DNA from: Loxodes magnus
Lineage: Eukaryota; Ciliophora; Karyorelictea; Loxodida; Loxodidae
Length of the DNA stretch: 64,000 nucleotides
Assembly: GCA_946699065.1 (NCBI GenBank)
Contig: CAMPDV010000901.1
Location: 62,001 to 126,000 of the forward strand
Direction: 5' to 3'
Shown: piece by piece, positions 34,356-46,555 of the stretch
How positions within the stretch are numbered: position 1 is the first letter of the stretch
Layout of the letters: each line of letters begins with the position of its first letter
Position numbers and translations under genes: made by a program
Notes under the pieces: model-generated
The model's input: only the letters and a program-made list of their open reading frames with translations
Databases searched by the model: none
Told to the model about the DNA's origin: nothing

Positions 34356-35432
34356 TCATACTTTTTTGTGTAAATATTCAATCAGTTAATCACTTTCAAG
34401 TATGCTTTTCATTTAAAGACTTGGAATATTTCTAGCAAATCTTTCCCAAATCATTCTAAGGATTTAATCAGATAATCCATCAACTGTTATATTTTATTGA
34501 TGAGTAAAATATAAACCATAGAAAAAACACCATAAGTCGGTTATTTAAGAATGCTTTACTATTTCAAAATATCTCATATTATAAAGTATGAAATCATAGT
34601 CACTAGGATCAAGAAAATTTATATAATCTCTATACTTTAAAGTTGGTCCAAGAGAGCTATTTCTCTTCATCATCAATTCTTCCAATAGCTATATTCCTTA
34701 CAATTTCTACTAAAAGCTTACCAAGTTAGGAACTTTCACGGATTATTCTCTTAGAATTATTTATACAGTGTTTATCATAGCCAATATATAGATTAAAAAT
34801 TTGTCTTCTTCTGATCTATAATAAGCCATTAAAGTACCATAAATACATGCTAGGTAAGACTAAACCATTTCAAGAGCATATATTTTTTATTTCCCCCTCT
34901 AATCTTAAAAACTTATTCTATGCATCAGGCTCTATATGTACGAAAAATGATATTAATCAGTTTTAGTTCTCAGGGAGTTTCTTTCTCCAAAATACTTTAT
35001 TAATTATACCGCAAGGTAATAATCCTAAAACACCTCGCTAATTTACACGCTTCGTCCAGACCCAATTATTTGTTCTAAAATACAAACAGGTACAATTCCC
35101 ATTTGTAATGCTACGTCTGTTTCTGGTAATTAAAAAACGAGCATTAAATACACATAAACTTCAGTTTTGCCATCATGAGTTTTAAAGGTATCATTAAGTA
35201 TTTCAAATCTACATTTTATCTCAATAAATTTTATCTCTCTGTAGTTCACTATGTTGGTGATAATATTTAATAATTAATTATTGGAGACAGGCAATCTTAA
35301 TAAAATATAAAAAGTACAGGGACTGTAAATTTAATAACAATAAAAAGTGTTAATTAATATATAATAGATTTTTAGAATATTTATACTACTGAAGACGCGG
35401 TATGGGTCAGAATTAATTCCTTGAACTATTCT
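34356..35432 (-). CDS. Block A main gene, 359-codon open frame, unrecognised
   Basis: The minus strand has no TGA between 35433-35435 and 34356-34358, about six times the chance expectation, with TAA/TAG=Gln. Well-structured peptide including FQLPETDVALQMGIVP, SYLACIYGTLMAYYRSEED and DPSDYDFILYNMRYFE, mostly alpha-helical in appearance. No start ATG is evident near the 5' edge, so the first exon may lie outside. At the 3' end a +1 shift at an AAAAAAG run would continue into YEVQCKIRQQVEILNQ. Copy 2 keeps the peptide but has an inserted base near 58900 and an Arg (CGA) to TGA change. No domain recognised. Confidence 0.5.
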
Positions 35433-35699
35433 TCAGAGATAAAAAATAAAATGATATAATCACTAGCTAAAGATAAGTAGCAAGATGTGCTTTAAAAAAG
35501 TCTTAATTCTACTTTTAATGAATCTTACTTTATTGTCTTGAATTGGTTATTCTTTTAAAATTACATTGCAATGAATTATTTCAAATTCTATATAAAACTT
35601 CACACTGAATCTTAAATGGATCCCAACTCTGATGTAGCATTTTTTTTAACAAAGAACAGTAACCTTAAATTTTTAAACAATTTTAATTAATTATAAATA

Positions 35700-36240
35700 A
35701 TAAAAATAAAAGTTTAAGCTTAAATCTTAAGTTATCGTCACCTTCAATTATCATTGGATCATTCCTTTATTCTTTCAATTCCATTTAAAGATGCAGTTTG
35801 TACTGATTTTCTTCTATTTTTCTAATTTGCTAGTCAGTTCTTTCTGCTTCTATTGTTAGTTTTGAGATTAATTACTCTAGTCTTATGATATATTTCAAAA
35901 TGCGTTAAGGTCTCTCTCTTAGATCATGAATCTCGATTCTATTTCCTCTGCAAGTTCAAGTTTTTCCATAAGCTTCTTATTGTCTTTCTTCAACTTTTTT
36001 ACCTCTTCCTGGAGATCTAGCACCACTTTAATCAGCTAATCATAACTTATTTACTATTATGTGATGAGATTCTAGGCTTCCAAGCACATAATATTCTTAG
36101 CCTATTTCCTAGGCTTTTCTTCAAAGGTGGGAGATTCATCTTGATGGGTGATTTTTTGTTACTCTTTTCCTGGTCCTAACCTTTCTAGGATGTCGTTAAG
36201 TTCTACTTTTTAGGAGCACCAAAGAATCCGGGCATCTTTT
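35700..36240 (-). pseudogene. Non-LTR ORF1 coiled-coil fragment, block B copy 2
   Basis: Equivalent of 19500-19985 with the middle segment retained (around 35890-35930). It reads the same coiled coil and NDPMIIEG end, with its own frameshifts. Confidence 0.55.
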
Positions 36241-37114
36241 TCTTAAAAAATAAATTTAATAGATAATAATTTATAAAGATAAAATGTAAGATAAACTTTA
36301 GAATTTATAATAAATAAAATTAAAAAAGAAAAATTTCATTCAATTAGCAGATAATCCTTATTTTTTTTAATTTAGATCCTCTTAAAATAAAATAGATAAA
36401 AAGATATTTTAATTAATGTTATAAACTAAAAATATTAGAAGTAAAAAAAGAGTTAAATCTTAAAGGATTCTTTAGTAATAATACTTTTAGATAATCGTTA
36501 GTAAAGAGAAAGAAAGTCACAAATTTTAAGATTTTTTATTAAATTTACGAAGAAAAAATTAATATTAAAATTCAGTCCTAAAATGAATTATAATCTAAAC
36601 ATATTTAACTACAATATCTATAAATTTTATATCTTTTTAAAAAACTTACTTTTTATATAAATTAAAGAACTATTTCTAAAATTAAATAAATATTTTTATT
36701 ATATATTAAAGAATTTAAAAATTTATAAAATGTGTAAGGCAATTACAAATAAACCTTTCTTTATAAAAAGTTTAGTGCTTAGAAAATTATAAATAAATAT
36801 ATAATTACTAAAACATTTAAACTAAAAATTACATAAATATTCTTATTTTTAGCAAATTTTAGCTTTAAATTCTAAAATTAAAAGGTTATCTTAATTTAAT
36901 AAATAGAGCAATAAAGATATCTAAAATTTAATAAATTCTAATAGAAAAAAGTTGAACCTAAAAGAGATAATATTTATAGGATATTAATGAACCTATTAAG
37001 TAAAAAAGAATTTCTAAAGTTTTATTATTATTAAATAATTAATTCTAATGCTACATAATTATTTGATTTAGTTTAAACTAGCTAAAATGTAATAAAAATA
37101 TAATATAAAATTAG

Positions 37115-37913
37115 TTGTTTAAGTTTAATAAAATAGATTTAAAATACTTTGATTAATATATAGTTAAATATTCTAAAAGGGATTCCTTGATTATGAAAGT
37201 TTTAAATTAGGCTTTTTAATAAATTGAATATGATTTAGTGATAATTTTAGAATATTTAAAGTAAATTAGGATTATTTAATAAATGATAATTGAATTTGAT
37301 TAAAAAGGATAAAATGATTAGTTAGTATTTTGACTTAAAGTAGTTAATGAATAATAGACTAATGATTTAATGATTATATTGATTTTGAATAATAATGTTT
37401 ATAGTTTTAAAATATTAGTAGTATAATCCCTTATAATGCTTTTATATTTTTGATGACTAATTTAAATTAATCTTTTTTGATAAAATAATAATTTAATTAA
37501 TTAATTTTATTATTTTTAAATTAAATATACTAATTATTTATTTATCAATTCATAGTCATTTAACATTATTTAAATAACATTTAACTATATCAACAGTAAC
37601 TATCAAAACTACTATTACTACTATCAAATATACTATTTACATATTTTTACTAACAAACCTAAATAACTCATTTCAAATTACTTCTTTAATAACTTATATA
37701 ATATCTATTTATTATTTAACATACAAATATTACATTCTACTATTATAACAAAAACTATAACCTATTTTACTTCTACTAAATCCAAACCCATACCTAGTTA
37801 TTAGATTATTAGAAACTAAAAAAAACTAAATACCATTTACTTTATTCCTATTAATATCAAACCTTTACTAACATTATTTCTATTTCTTAAATAAGAAAAA
37901 GAAGCAATAGTTT
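37115..37913 (+). other. 799-bp invariant segment, copy 2
   Basis: Identical to 21173-21971 over its full length; ends 37 bp before the ATG of the copy-2 B protein. Confidence 0.7.
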
Positions 37914-37950
37914 GAAGGATACTTCTAGAATTAAAATTTAGAAATTTAAA

Positions 37951-38600
37951 ATGTTTGCTTTAAAGTTTCCTCCTTAATAAACCATTATTTGAGTTATTTG
38001 CTTTACTATAATAAAGCATAATATTATTTCCTAAAATAGAATTTTAACATAAGAACAACATGTGTAAGAGAAAGATTTAGATCATAAAATATTGTACAAG
38101 TGTTGGGAATAATAGTTTATTTTTACCTTTCATTTTAATATCGACAATGATAGCTCCAATTTAACAAAAATAATTCTACCTAGTAAAAAAGATAAAATTA
38201 CATCATTTAATCTTTATTCTCAAAATCAGAGTAAAGAAATTAATTTGAAGTAAGATAAATATATTTTTTAATTAAGAGTTGTCAAGATAATCAAAACCTT
38301 GCTTACTTATGAATATTTGCAAATAGATATTATAATTGATGATTTCAAAGAGTTTAATAAGCATAGAATTATTAAAAAAAATTTATTATAATAATGCCTT
38401 TAAAGAAATGCAGTCATATAAACAGCGAAAAGATTTGTTGATTTAATAAGAGATATATAAAAAGTTTTCTCTTTAATAATATACGCTAAATAAAATAGAC
38501 ATCTAATTTAAGAAGCTATTTCAATCTAAAAGCAAATTAATTGAACTTATAATTTTTAATATGAATTGAATCATTGATATATCAAAACTCAATTCAATAA
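37951..38600 (+). pseudogene. Block B protein, copy 2a (truncated)
   Basis: Starts MFALKFPPQQ at 37951 and follows copy 1 with an exact 15-bp deletion near 38082 (loss of QLSII). A TGA occurs at the same place as in copy 1 and others later. It is cut at 38600 by the retrotransposon insertion. Confidence 0.55.
38044..38600. repeat. Direct repeat of about 0.57 kb, left of insertion
   Basis: The same part of the B gene (copy 1 positions about 22100-22680) reappears at 40885-41460 on the other side of the inserted element. Confidence 0.75.
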
Positions 38601-38784
38601 ACTTTGCTTAGAGGAAAAAATGGTAGAAAGATTCAAGAAAGGCTTTTATACCACCTCCTAAAAAGGGGAGAGAAAGTAAGAACCCTCATCTTTAACTCAC
38701 ACATCTTCTTCCTAGAAATAATCTTCTTCTCAAAAACTTCAAGAATAATAGACTCAACTAGGAACTTCCAGATCAACTTAAAAG

Positions 38785-39306
38785 ATGGGACAAAAGCGCC
38801 AAAAGGCTACACCGATGACACCAACTGAAGAGGAAGGACCTAGAAAGGTGCTGGAGACGCAAGAAGCAGCAGCCGTGCGAGAGTTTGCGATGCCACAGTT
38901 CCAGGAAGAACAGGCATAAATTTTAGTCGCATTCTCTGACCTGAAGGAGGAAGTAAAGAGGCTACGATTAGAGAATAGAGCTCTAAAAAATCAAGTTAAT
39001 GAGCTCAAGGAATGGAAAGAAAGCTTCTGGGAAGTCTATAATCGAGAGCAAAACACTTTCTTCAGGGAAATGGGATTGCTACAGCAGAGAACAACTGTGC
39101 TTGAAGAAAACAGCAAGTAGCAATAGTAGTAGGAATTCAAAGTTAGGACAATTCAAGATACAATGGACATAGAAGGAGCTACTAATTTACCGAGAAGTCC
39201 AAACAAGAAATGAATTAGGAATAAACCAAGATGCTTTGTATGCAAACAAACTGGACATAAATATATTTATTACGTTCTGTTACATGCCAGATAATAGCTA
39301 AAATGA
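38785..39306 (+). pseudogene. ORF1 (coiled coil plus zinc knuckle) of the inserted element
   Basis: Likely the RNA-binding ORF1 protein. ATG 38785, 142 codons to a TGA at 39211-39213, and the same frame continues to 39306. A strong heptad coiled coil sits at about residues 50-115 (LKEEVKRLRLENRALKNQ). After the TGA comes PRCFVCKQTGHKYIYY, a CCHC knuckle whose last Cys is Tyr (TAT). Codon GC is higher than in the neighbouring block B DNA. The frame then overlaps the endonuclease frame, showing a deletion at the ORF1/ORF2 join. Confidence 0.65.
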
Positions 39307-39787
39307 GAACATAAAAAATCAAGTATATAACTATATTAATTTGCTACTAAATCAATTCCCAAATAGCCCACATATTCTAACGGGAGATTTCAATGCTCCC
39401 CTATAAGATTATGGAGATAATCCTAATAATGACTATGGTAATACAAACAGATTCTAGGAACTTCTTATTCAGAAGTATCTTGAAATAGTAAATAATATGA
39501 ACAGCAACACTTGCATACATAAAGGAACATATTTTATGTATTGCAATGACTATATTGTAATAAACAATCACCTGAAAATTAATCAATTTGAAAACTTCTA
39601 GGTTCATTATAACTAACTATTTACTGATCACATACTAAATATGGTAAATTTTCTCTTCAACACAATTCTCTATTTGGACATAATTACCTAAAGAAAATAC
39701 AAAATTAGCAGGCTACAAGACCCTATTGACAGATAAAAATATTAAGAATCTTTTTTTTTGAAACTTATAATGAATTTTTCAAATTGA
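39240..39787 (+). pseudogene. Endonuclease domain (ORF2) of the inserted element
   Basis: EEP-type endonuclease that would nick target DNA for reverse transcription. Readable from about FITFCYMPDNS (39262) through HILTGDFNAPLQDYG (catalytic D and N of GDFN present), NDYIVINN and TDHILN (SDH-type motif), to RLQDPIDRQKYQESF and a TGA at 39785-39787. The N-terminal part of the domain is missing. TAA/TAG are Gln throughout. It supplies the best family signature in the window for EN. Confidence 0.75.
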
Positions 39788-39849
39788 TAGGAATAATTTA
39801 GAGGATTAATACTAATGTATTAAACGCAATATATAATATAATGCAGATG

Positions 39850-40240
39850 TAATATTAGGTTCATTTATTCCAGACCCTAAATATAATAAACTTACAAAAG
39901 ACCTCATGAAGAAGTATATTGAAGTTAAAAGAGCTAATCAAGTATATAAAGAAACTCACACGTAGTTTGGAAGAATTAATTAATAAGTAATTCCCTTTTT
40001 AAGAACAATTGGTAAGAAGGATATTAATATAGAGATTAAGTAACAAAACTATCTGAATGTTACGAAATAGATATTAATAATTAGGAATATAGTAGTAGCT
40101 TTAATACTTTTACAAAATATATTAAAAGTAAGATTCAACATTAATTTTATGAAGTAACTATTAAAAGACTAAAAAGAATGACCACTGTAAAGTTATTTAT
40201 AGAATAATTAGAATAATAATAATAATTCCCGTAAATTACC
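39850..40240 (+). pseudogene. EN-RT linker and remnant
   Basis: Reads ADVILGSFIPDPKYNKL and KKYIEVKRANQVYKETHTQFG, colinear with ADQTLGFFIPDSSYNK in the minus-strand RT element at 26.8 kb, fixing its place before the RT. The following sequence is unreadable. Confidence 0.6.
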
Positions 40241-40249
40241 TATCCAAAA

Positions 40250-40885
40250 CTAAATAAATAGTATCGAAAAGAAATAATTAGTATATACAAACTCAGAACC
40301 TGAAGTTACAATTCTCGCAAGGATCTTTAAGACAGACATTATTTAGTTGAGAATTCCCATTGTATGTGTGGAGATTTGATTAATTTGAACATATTCTGGA
40401 ATGCGATTGCTATATAGATATGCGAGAATGGTTAATAGCAAAAATTGGAAAATGCGACATTAGAAAATTAATAGCCTATGACAAAATTATATCAATTAAT
40501 TTCCAAAAAACAAATTAGAATACATTTATCTGCAAATTAAAATTTTTCATAGGATGTTACTTAAAAGGAGATTAGAATTATTCGAATTAGAAAAAAAACT
40601 TATAATAAGAAAGTTCTGAGACTAAGGGTAAAGAAGCGAAAGAGCAAAATAAAGATGAAGAGAATAATGAAAATAAGGAAGGAAAAGAAGAACAAGAAGA
40701 AAAAGATGAGCAAGTGGAAGATTAGAATGAATAAACTGATAACGAAGATAATAAAGCTGAAGAAGAAGATGAAGTAGAAAGTTTTTTAGTTGAAAAACTT
40801 TAAAAAAACATTATAACAACTTTAATTGAAGGAAGTAATTCCAACAATGAAAAGATGTCTCAAGACTCTTTTAGTTAAATTTGAA
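40250..40885 (+). pseudogene. C-terminal zinc knuckle and acidic tail of the inserted element
   Basis: HCMCGDL...FEHILEC (a C-x-C / H-x3-C knuckle, with a frameshift between the halves near 40385), followed by IDMREWLIAKIGKCDIRKL, then a long Glu/Lys/Asn-rich acidic tail to about 40800. Trp in MREWL is TGG here, whereas the two other families in the window have TGA at this position. Confidence 0.65.
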
Positions 40886-40888
40886 TTT

Positions 40889-41767
40889 AAGAACAACATG
40901 TGTAAGAGAAGGATTTAGATTAGCTATCTATAATTAAATATTGCACTAGTGTTGGGAATACTAGTTGATTTTTGCCTTTCATTATAATATCAGTAATGCT
41001 AGCTCCAATTTAACAAAAAAAATTCTACTTAGTAAAAAGATAAAAATTACACCATTTAATCTTTATTCTCAAAATCAGAGCAAAGAAATAAATCTGAAGT
41101 AAGATAACTATTTATTAAAAATTAAGAATTGTCAAGATAATCAAAATCTTGCTTACTTATGAATATTTGCAAATAGATATTATAATTGATGATTTCAAAG
41201 AGTTTAATAAGCATAGCAATATTTAAATAAAAATGTTTATTCTAAGAATGCCTTTAAAGAATGCAGTCATGTCAACAGTAAAAAGATTTGCTAAATTAAT
41301 AAAAGATATATAAAACATTTTCTCTTTAATAATATACGCTAAATACAATAGATATCTAATTTAAGAAACTATTTCAATCTAAAAACTAATTACTTATACA
41401 TATAATTTTTAATATGAACTGAATCATCGATATATCAAATTCAATTTAATAAACTTTGCTTAAGTAAATAGGAATTTGATACATTTGAGTACATTTTCAA
41501 GTGTAATCTTTTTAAAAATATTTAAATTTTTTTTAATAAACTTAAAATAATTAATGGAAAATAGTGTAAAAAACTTTTTTTATATGATTAAACTATATGA
41601 AATCGTTTTCAAAAGATAAGATAATTAAATTAAATAAGTACATAAAAATATTTAAATAATATTTAGAAGACCATTAGAGATTTTAAGAACTAGAGTAAAT
41701 AGAAAATATATTATATTAAAAACCCATAAACAGATTTAATGAGCTAAAAAATTCTTTATCAAGATGA
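40889..41767 (+). pseudogene. Block B protein, copy 2b (5'-truncated)
   Basis: Resumes in the middle of the B gene (EQHVQEKDLDQLSII) and runs to the usual end, with small frameshifting deletions (4 bp near 40935). It overlaps the sequence already present in copy 2a. Confidence 0.55.
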
Positions 41768-43024
41768 GAGTGAAAGAGAACCATGAATGAAATATACAAA
41801 CTTTTAAATTTAGCTTAATTTGCCTGGTTAAATGCCAATAATTATACAATTATGTCTCAATATTTAAAATATTTAAACTTTTATAGTTTATTATTATTAC
41901 TTATTATTTAAACTTTTAAATAGTGAATAAGATTTTTAAATTATTTTAATAATTATCATTTATTTTATTAATTTAAGCTAAAATATGAAAATTTTATAAT
42001 ATAATTCTTGATATATATAAATAATAAAAATGATAGGATAAATAAAATTTAATCATTTAACATTTATAATATTAAAGGATAGTTTTAGTTAAAATATGTT
42101 TTTAAATAAAAGAAATAAAGTAATTTAATTATAGTTAAATATTTTATGTAAGTATAATTTTCTTATTATTAGCAAATTAATAATAATGACTTATATTTAA
42201 ATTTCTTTAACTAACAATGATAAAATAATTAATTTTACATAATTATACTAAGTTTAATTAAATTTTGATATATAAATTAATAATTTATACTTAACTTTAA
42301 AATATAATAAAAGTTAGTTAAGATTATTATTATAATTACTTATATTACTTAGAACTAAAAATTATACATTAATTAAATTTATAATTATTGATAATTCTTT
42401 ATTAATTTTATTTTATACAGTTATCTCTAAAGATATGTTTAACTATATTTACTTTTTAATTTACTAAATTATTGTTTTAATTATTGTAGATATTAATTAT
42501 CAAATGTGAACTTTTATATTTTTATAATCTAGTAATAAAATGCTTATTGTTAACCAATTATTTAAAACTCTTATCAAAATTATGAAAAGCATCCTCTTTA
42601 TTAGTTTTAAATTAATACAAAGATAATTAATTCTAGCATATAATTATTGAATTATTTTAGATTTTTGATATAGTATTTTTAATATTAATATCTTACTATT
42701 ATAAAGGATTATTTTAAACTATATTTTGCTATCATTTAGAATTTATATTATTAAAGTAATAAAGCTAAAGTTTCCTTTAGTTTACTTAGAGCTTAAATTC
42801 CTTTTAGATATTTCTTCCTTTATATTATCTATGTTTTATTAATTATAGTTAAATAAAGAGTTCTTTAAATGGCTTAATTAGCAATTTAATTAGTTTTTAG
42901 AACTTAAATTTTAATATTTATTTATAAAAATAAATGGTATAAATTAAAGCTATTTAGTAATAATATTTCACTTTAATAATAGAGTTATTGTATGAAACTG
43001 TTTATTTAAATTTTAAATTAAAAG

Positions 43025-45470
43025 AGTTTTTTGAAATCTATAACTGCATGAATTGCTTCCTTTAATTATAGACATTAGTAAATGTTTTTAATGTTTTTTA
43101 ATATAATCTTGATTTCATAAATTTTAAATTACTCTTGTTATAGTCTCTCTTTTATGTCTTCCTTTTTTACTTTTTTCATTTCTAAAAATCTAATCTTCTT
43201 GATATAAGTTTCTTGTGAAATATTTTTATTTATAAATCTAAATATCCCAAATAAGACTTTGGAAAGAAGTTTATAAGTATTTAATCATATATTATAAAGC
43301 GTCTTAAGTCATAATACTCAATCTTTTACGATAGTCAATCTCTTATATTAGAATAGTATATACATCTAAAAATGTGCTAAATTTTACCATACTCTCCACA
43401 CATACAGTAGGGATTATCAATAGGATAATGATGATCTTAAAGATATTTTCGAAAACTATAAGATTGGGTTCTAAGCTTATATATACTGATAATTTCTTGT
43501 CTAAATTATTTGTTCAATTTAGTGTAAGCAATTACTAGAATTGGTTAAGATACGAAATTGTTTAGTATATATTTTAGCTTTTTCATTCTCTTAAAATTTT
43601 GAGTAGCTGTATTATAGAAATATTATTGTATTTTGTCTCTTATATATTTAGTAAAATTTTTTAATTTGTACTAATCTTAGAATTCTACTGATCGATACTA
43701 TAGAGGTCTGATAATTGCTAAACTTGATCATAGCATTGAAATCCTTTTTTTCAGTTGGTAATGAAAAGAGAGCCTATTGTCGACGTCGGAAAATCAATAT
43801 TTTCTTATTTCATTTTATAATAGAATTAAAAAAACTTTATTGCCATAATGTGTTTGAAAGATAACCAGTTTAAATCTATGAAGCATAACTTATTTATGTG
43901 CTTAAAGTGCTTTTCTTGAAATCATTCTCATATTTGATTCAATTCTATTCAAAACTCAAGTTATTCCTCTCTGAATACACCATGGTACTAGTTCTCTCCA
44001 TATTCTGCTTTAGGTAATGTAAAAAGTCTGCATAAAGTTTTAAAATGTCAAGAAATCACATTCTTATATCTCATAAGTTAAAAACAGCTTTTTCATTGCA
44101 ACTAAATACTTGATCACGACTTCTCTACAATGAGAATTAAAATTCTTCTTCTAATGTAGCATTACATCTAAATATGTTACTTGTTCCTTTTAAATAATTG
44201 GTTAATTAACTAATCATAAATTTAAATTTTATTATTTCTAATGTTTCTTTAAAATTTAGATGCATTCAGATTTGATAAATTTGATCTTTAATTGATTTTA
44301 TGTAAAAATGCTTATCTTTAGCACGTTTCCGATAGTTATTAATTATTTGTTATATTATTCAAATTTATTAAGTTGCTTATCTAATTTTTATAAATCCCAT
44401 TATGTAGGGTGAATCAAATTTCTCTAATAAAGCAGATTGCAAATTCTTTTTGTTAAAGCTTTATCATATAGTTTTATAATAATATTAATAAGAGAAACAG
44501 GTAGTCAGTTTTTCCAGTCATCTTTGATTCCTTTTTTAAATATTGAAATTATCGCCAATGTATTTAATTCCTAAGAGATTCTTCCAAATCTTAACATATT
44601 ATTCAGAAAAGAGTGAAGAATTATTATCAAATATTATCCACCATATTTCAGAAATTCAGCTTTTATTCTGTCTGAATCAGCTGATTTTCCATTCGTAATT
44701 TCTTGTATTTCTTGTATTTCTTGTATGGTAAAAGGATAAAATCCTAATAAATATGAGAGTTGATAATTTTTAATTTCCTATATACTATCTTATATTTTAT
44801 CTATTTTTTAATTACTGAGAATTATATTATTTAGTTAGATTAAAATTTTTCTAAAAAATAAATTCTTCCATGACTCAATGGATTTATTTTTGATTTCTTA
44901 ATCAAAGTTCATTTAATTTATTATTTTAGGCTTTTTAATTTTCTTAGTATGTGAAAATATTTCTTTAGCATCTCCATTTAGAAGTAAAAGTTTCTTTTTT
45001 GCTTTGTTTTTTCAAAATTTCACAAATTAGAATTGAAGTCATTCAGAATGTCGTTTCACTTTTTCATGAATATTAGTTACTTATTAGTTTATTCTTCCAG
45101 ATATAATGTATGCTTCTTATATACTGAGTTAGCTCTTTTGGGCCTACATATTTCTTAGTAAGATCTCGAGGAAATTTGTTATAACTTGAGTCTGGAATAA
45201 AGGATCCCAATGTTTAATCAGCATATTATTAGATGTTATTTTTGATAAATTCATATTAAACTTCAAGATTATCTTAATCTATCTAAAAGAATTCTAGATA
45301 AGTTTGCAGGAAAGATTCTAAATATTTTTGACGATATATTGCATCTTATAACCTATTTATTTTATATTTCCTAAAATTCTTGCTCATTTTCAATTAATCT
45401 CACATAAAATTAAGTTTTTTTTTATAAATCAATTTGCAGAAAAAATTATATTTTTAAGCTATAATATCAT
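43025..45470 (-). pseudogene. Non-LTR ORF2, copy 2, catalytic core deleted
   Basis: Colinear with 24285-27140. RT motif 1-2 is present near 44440-44560, including a TGA (44515-44517) at the same Trp position as in copy 1, and another at 44359-44361. Copy 1's 25580-25981 is missing at 44314, removing motifs A, B and HADD. The C-terminal CMCGEY knuckle remains near 43400. Confidence 0.7.
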
Positions 45471-45721
45471 CTTATCACTGTTTATCTTATAAAAGAATTG
45501 TTTTAATAATTAAGTTTTTAACTTTAAATAATCTAGCAATTTTCAGTTGATATCATACTTTATGAATAAATATAATTACAATCTTTAAAACATTAATAAA
45601 ATAGATAAATAAACAAAAAATAATGACTATTTAATTAGAAAATGAATATGAAAACATTTTAATTTAATTTCTTGATAAGATATTTTAAATTAAAATAAGT
45701 GTTTAATCTTTTAAAAATCAT

Positions 45722-45736
45722 ATTTATTAAACCACT
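45722..45736. repeat. Target-site duplication, left (15 bp)
   Basis: ATTTATTAAACCACT; partner ATTTATTAAATCACT at 46541-46555. Copy B1 has one such sequence at the empty site near 27388. Confidence 0.8.
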
Positions 45737-46540
45737 ACAGAACAATTTTAAAACCTAAGATAATTCCCCAAAATAACATACACGAAATTAAACAAAAAAT
45801 ATTTGAAAGAAATAATTTGCATCTATAAGATTAGAAGCCAGTCTTACGCATTTCGAAAGACTCTGAAAGATCGAAATTATATTATTGAAAATCCTTTTTG
45901 TATATGGGGAGAATATGACACTCTCCAACATGTAATGGAATGTATATATTACATTGATATAAGAGAATGATTGGTCTCCAAAATTGGTTAATGTGATATT
46001 TTGAAACTAATAAATTACGATTAACTATATATAAACTCTTTTCCTAAGAAAAAAATAGAAATGGTGGATGAATAAATAAAAATATTCATTCAAATGTTTA
46101 TCAAAAGGAGGCAAGAAATTCTATAGCAAGAGAAAGAAGAAGAGCAATACGAGAAATAATAAAAAGAAGCAAATCTAAGAATAGAAAATTTTAATGAAGA
46201 GAATGAAGAATAATAAAATCAAGAAAACAAAGAATAAGATGTCCAACAAAATTAGATGAAAAATGATGAGGAAGAAGAAGATTGGAACGAAGAGGAAAAC
46301 GATAGCGAAGATGAAGAAGAAGAAGATTGACAACAGAAAATAGAAAAAAATGAAAGTTAGCTTGAAAATGAACAAGAAAGGAGATACTCAGAAGAAAAAA
46401 AACCTAAACTAGAAAATTAGTTCTGAAGAGCAATAAACTTGATATATAATAACATTTAAAAACAATATAATACCTTCAATTGGAAGAACATATTCTGAAA
46501 ATTGAAGGTACCACAAATTTTTTTAGTTAAATTAAATTTA
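45737..46540 (+). mobile_element. 5'-truncated non-LTR retrotransposon
   Basis: Only the end of ORF2 remains: SQSYAFRKTLKDRNY, zinc knuckle FCIWGEYDTLQHVMEC, IDIRE-TGA-LVSKIGQCD (TGA 45968-45970 where the 40.4-kb element has Trp), then an acidic Glu-rich tail with another TGA near 46328 and an end at about 46425, plus a 3' UTR ending like the 38.6-kb element. The short flanking duplication and 5' truncation are typical of target-primed reverse transcription. A minus-strand universal-code frame at 46175-46375 is only the shadow of the Glu-rich tail. Confidence 0.75.
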
Positions 46541-46555
46541 ATTTATTAAATCACT
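46541..46555. repeat. Target-site duplication, right
   Basis: See 45722-45736. Confidence 0.8.

Larger units (their letters stand above)
32096..35640 (-). repeat. Block A, copy 1
   Basis: About 3.5 kb repeated at 55860-59340. 33.3-34.05 kb is nearly identical between copies, and the left third differs by roughly one base in ten. It abuts truncated block W on the left and block B on the right. Confidence 0.85.
38601..40885 (+). mobile_element. Non-LTR retrotransposon, internally deleted
   Basis: A 2.3-kb insertion in block B with the order expected of a LINE: GC-richer 5' leader, ORF1 with coiled coil and CCHC-like knuckle, endonuclease, linker, then directly the zinc-knuckle C-terminus and acidic tail. 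The RT core is missing by deletion between about 40000 and 40250. The 3' end (TTTTAGTTAAATTTGAATTTA-like) resembles that of the element at 45737-46540. It is flanked by direct repeats of about 0.57 kb and not by a usual short target duplication. Confidence 0.75.

Noticed and set aside
38604..38828. 74-codon universal-code frame at the start of the inserted element
   Set aside because: Out of phase with ORF1 (ATG 38785), which has a coiled coil and zinc knuckle. This is probably the 5' leader.
46175..46375. Phe/Ile-rich minus-strand frame
   Set aside because: Shadow of the Glu/Lys-rich acidic tail of the plus-strand retrotransposon ORF2.
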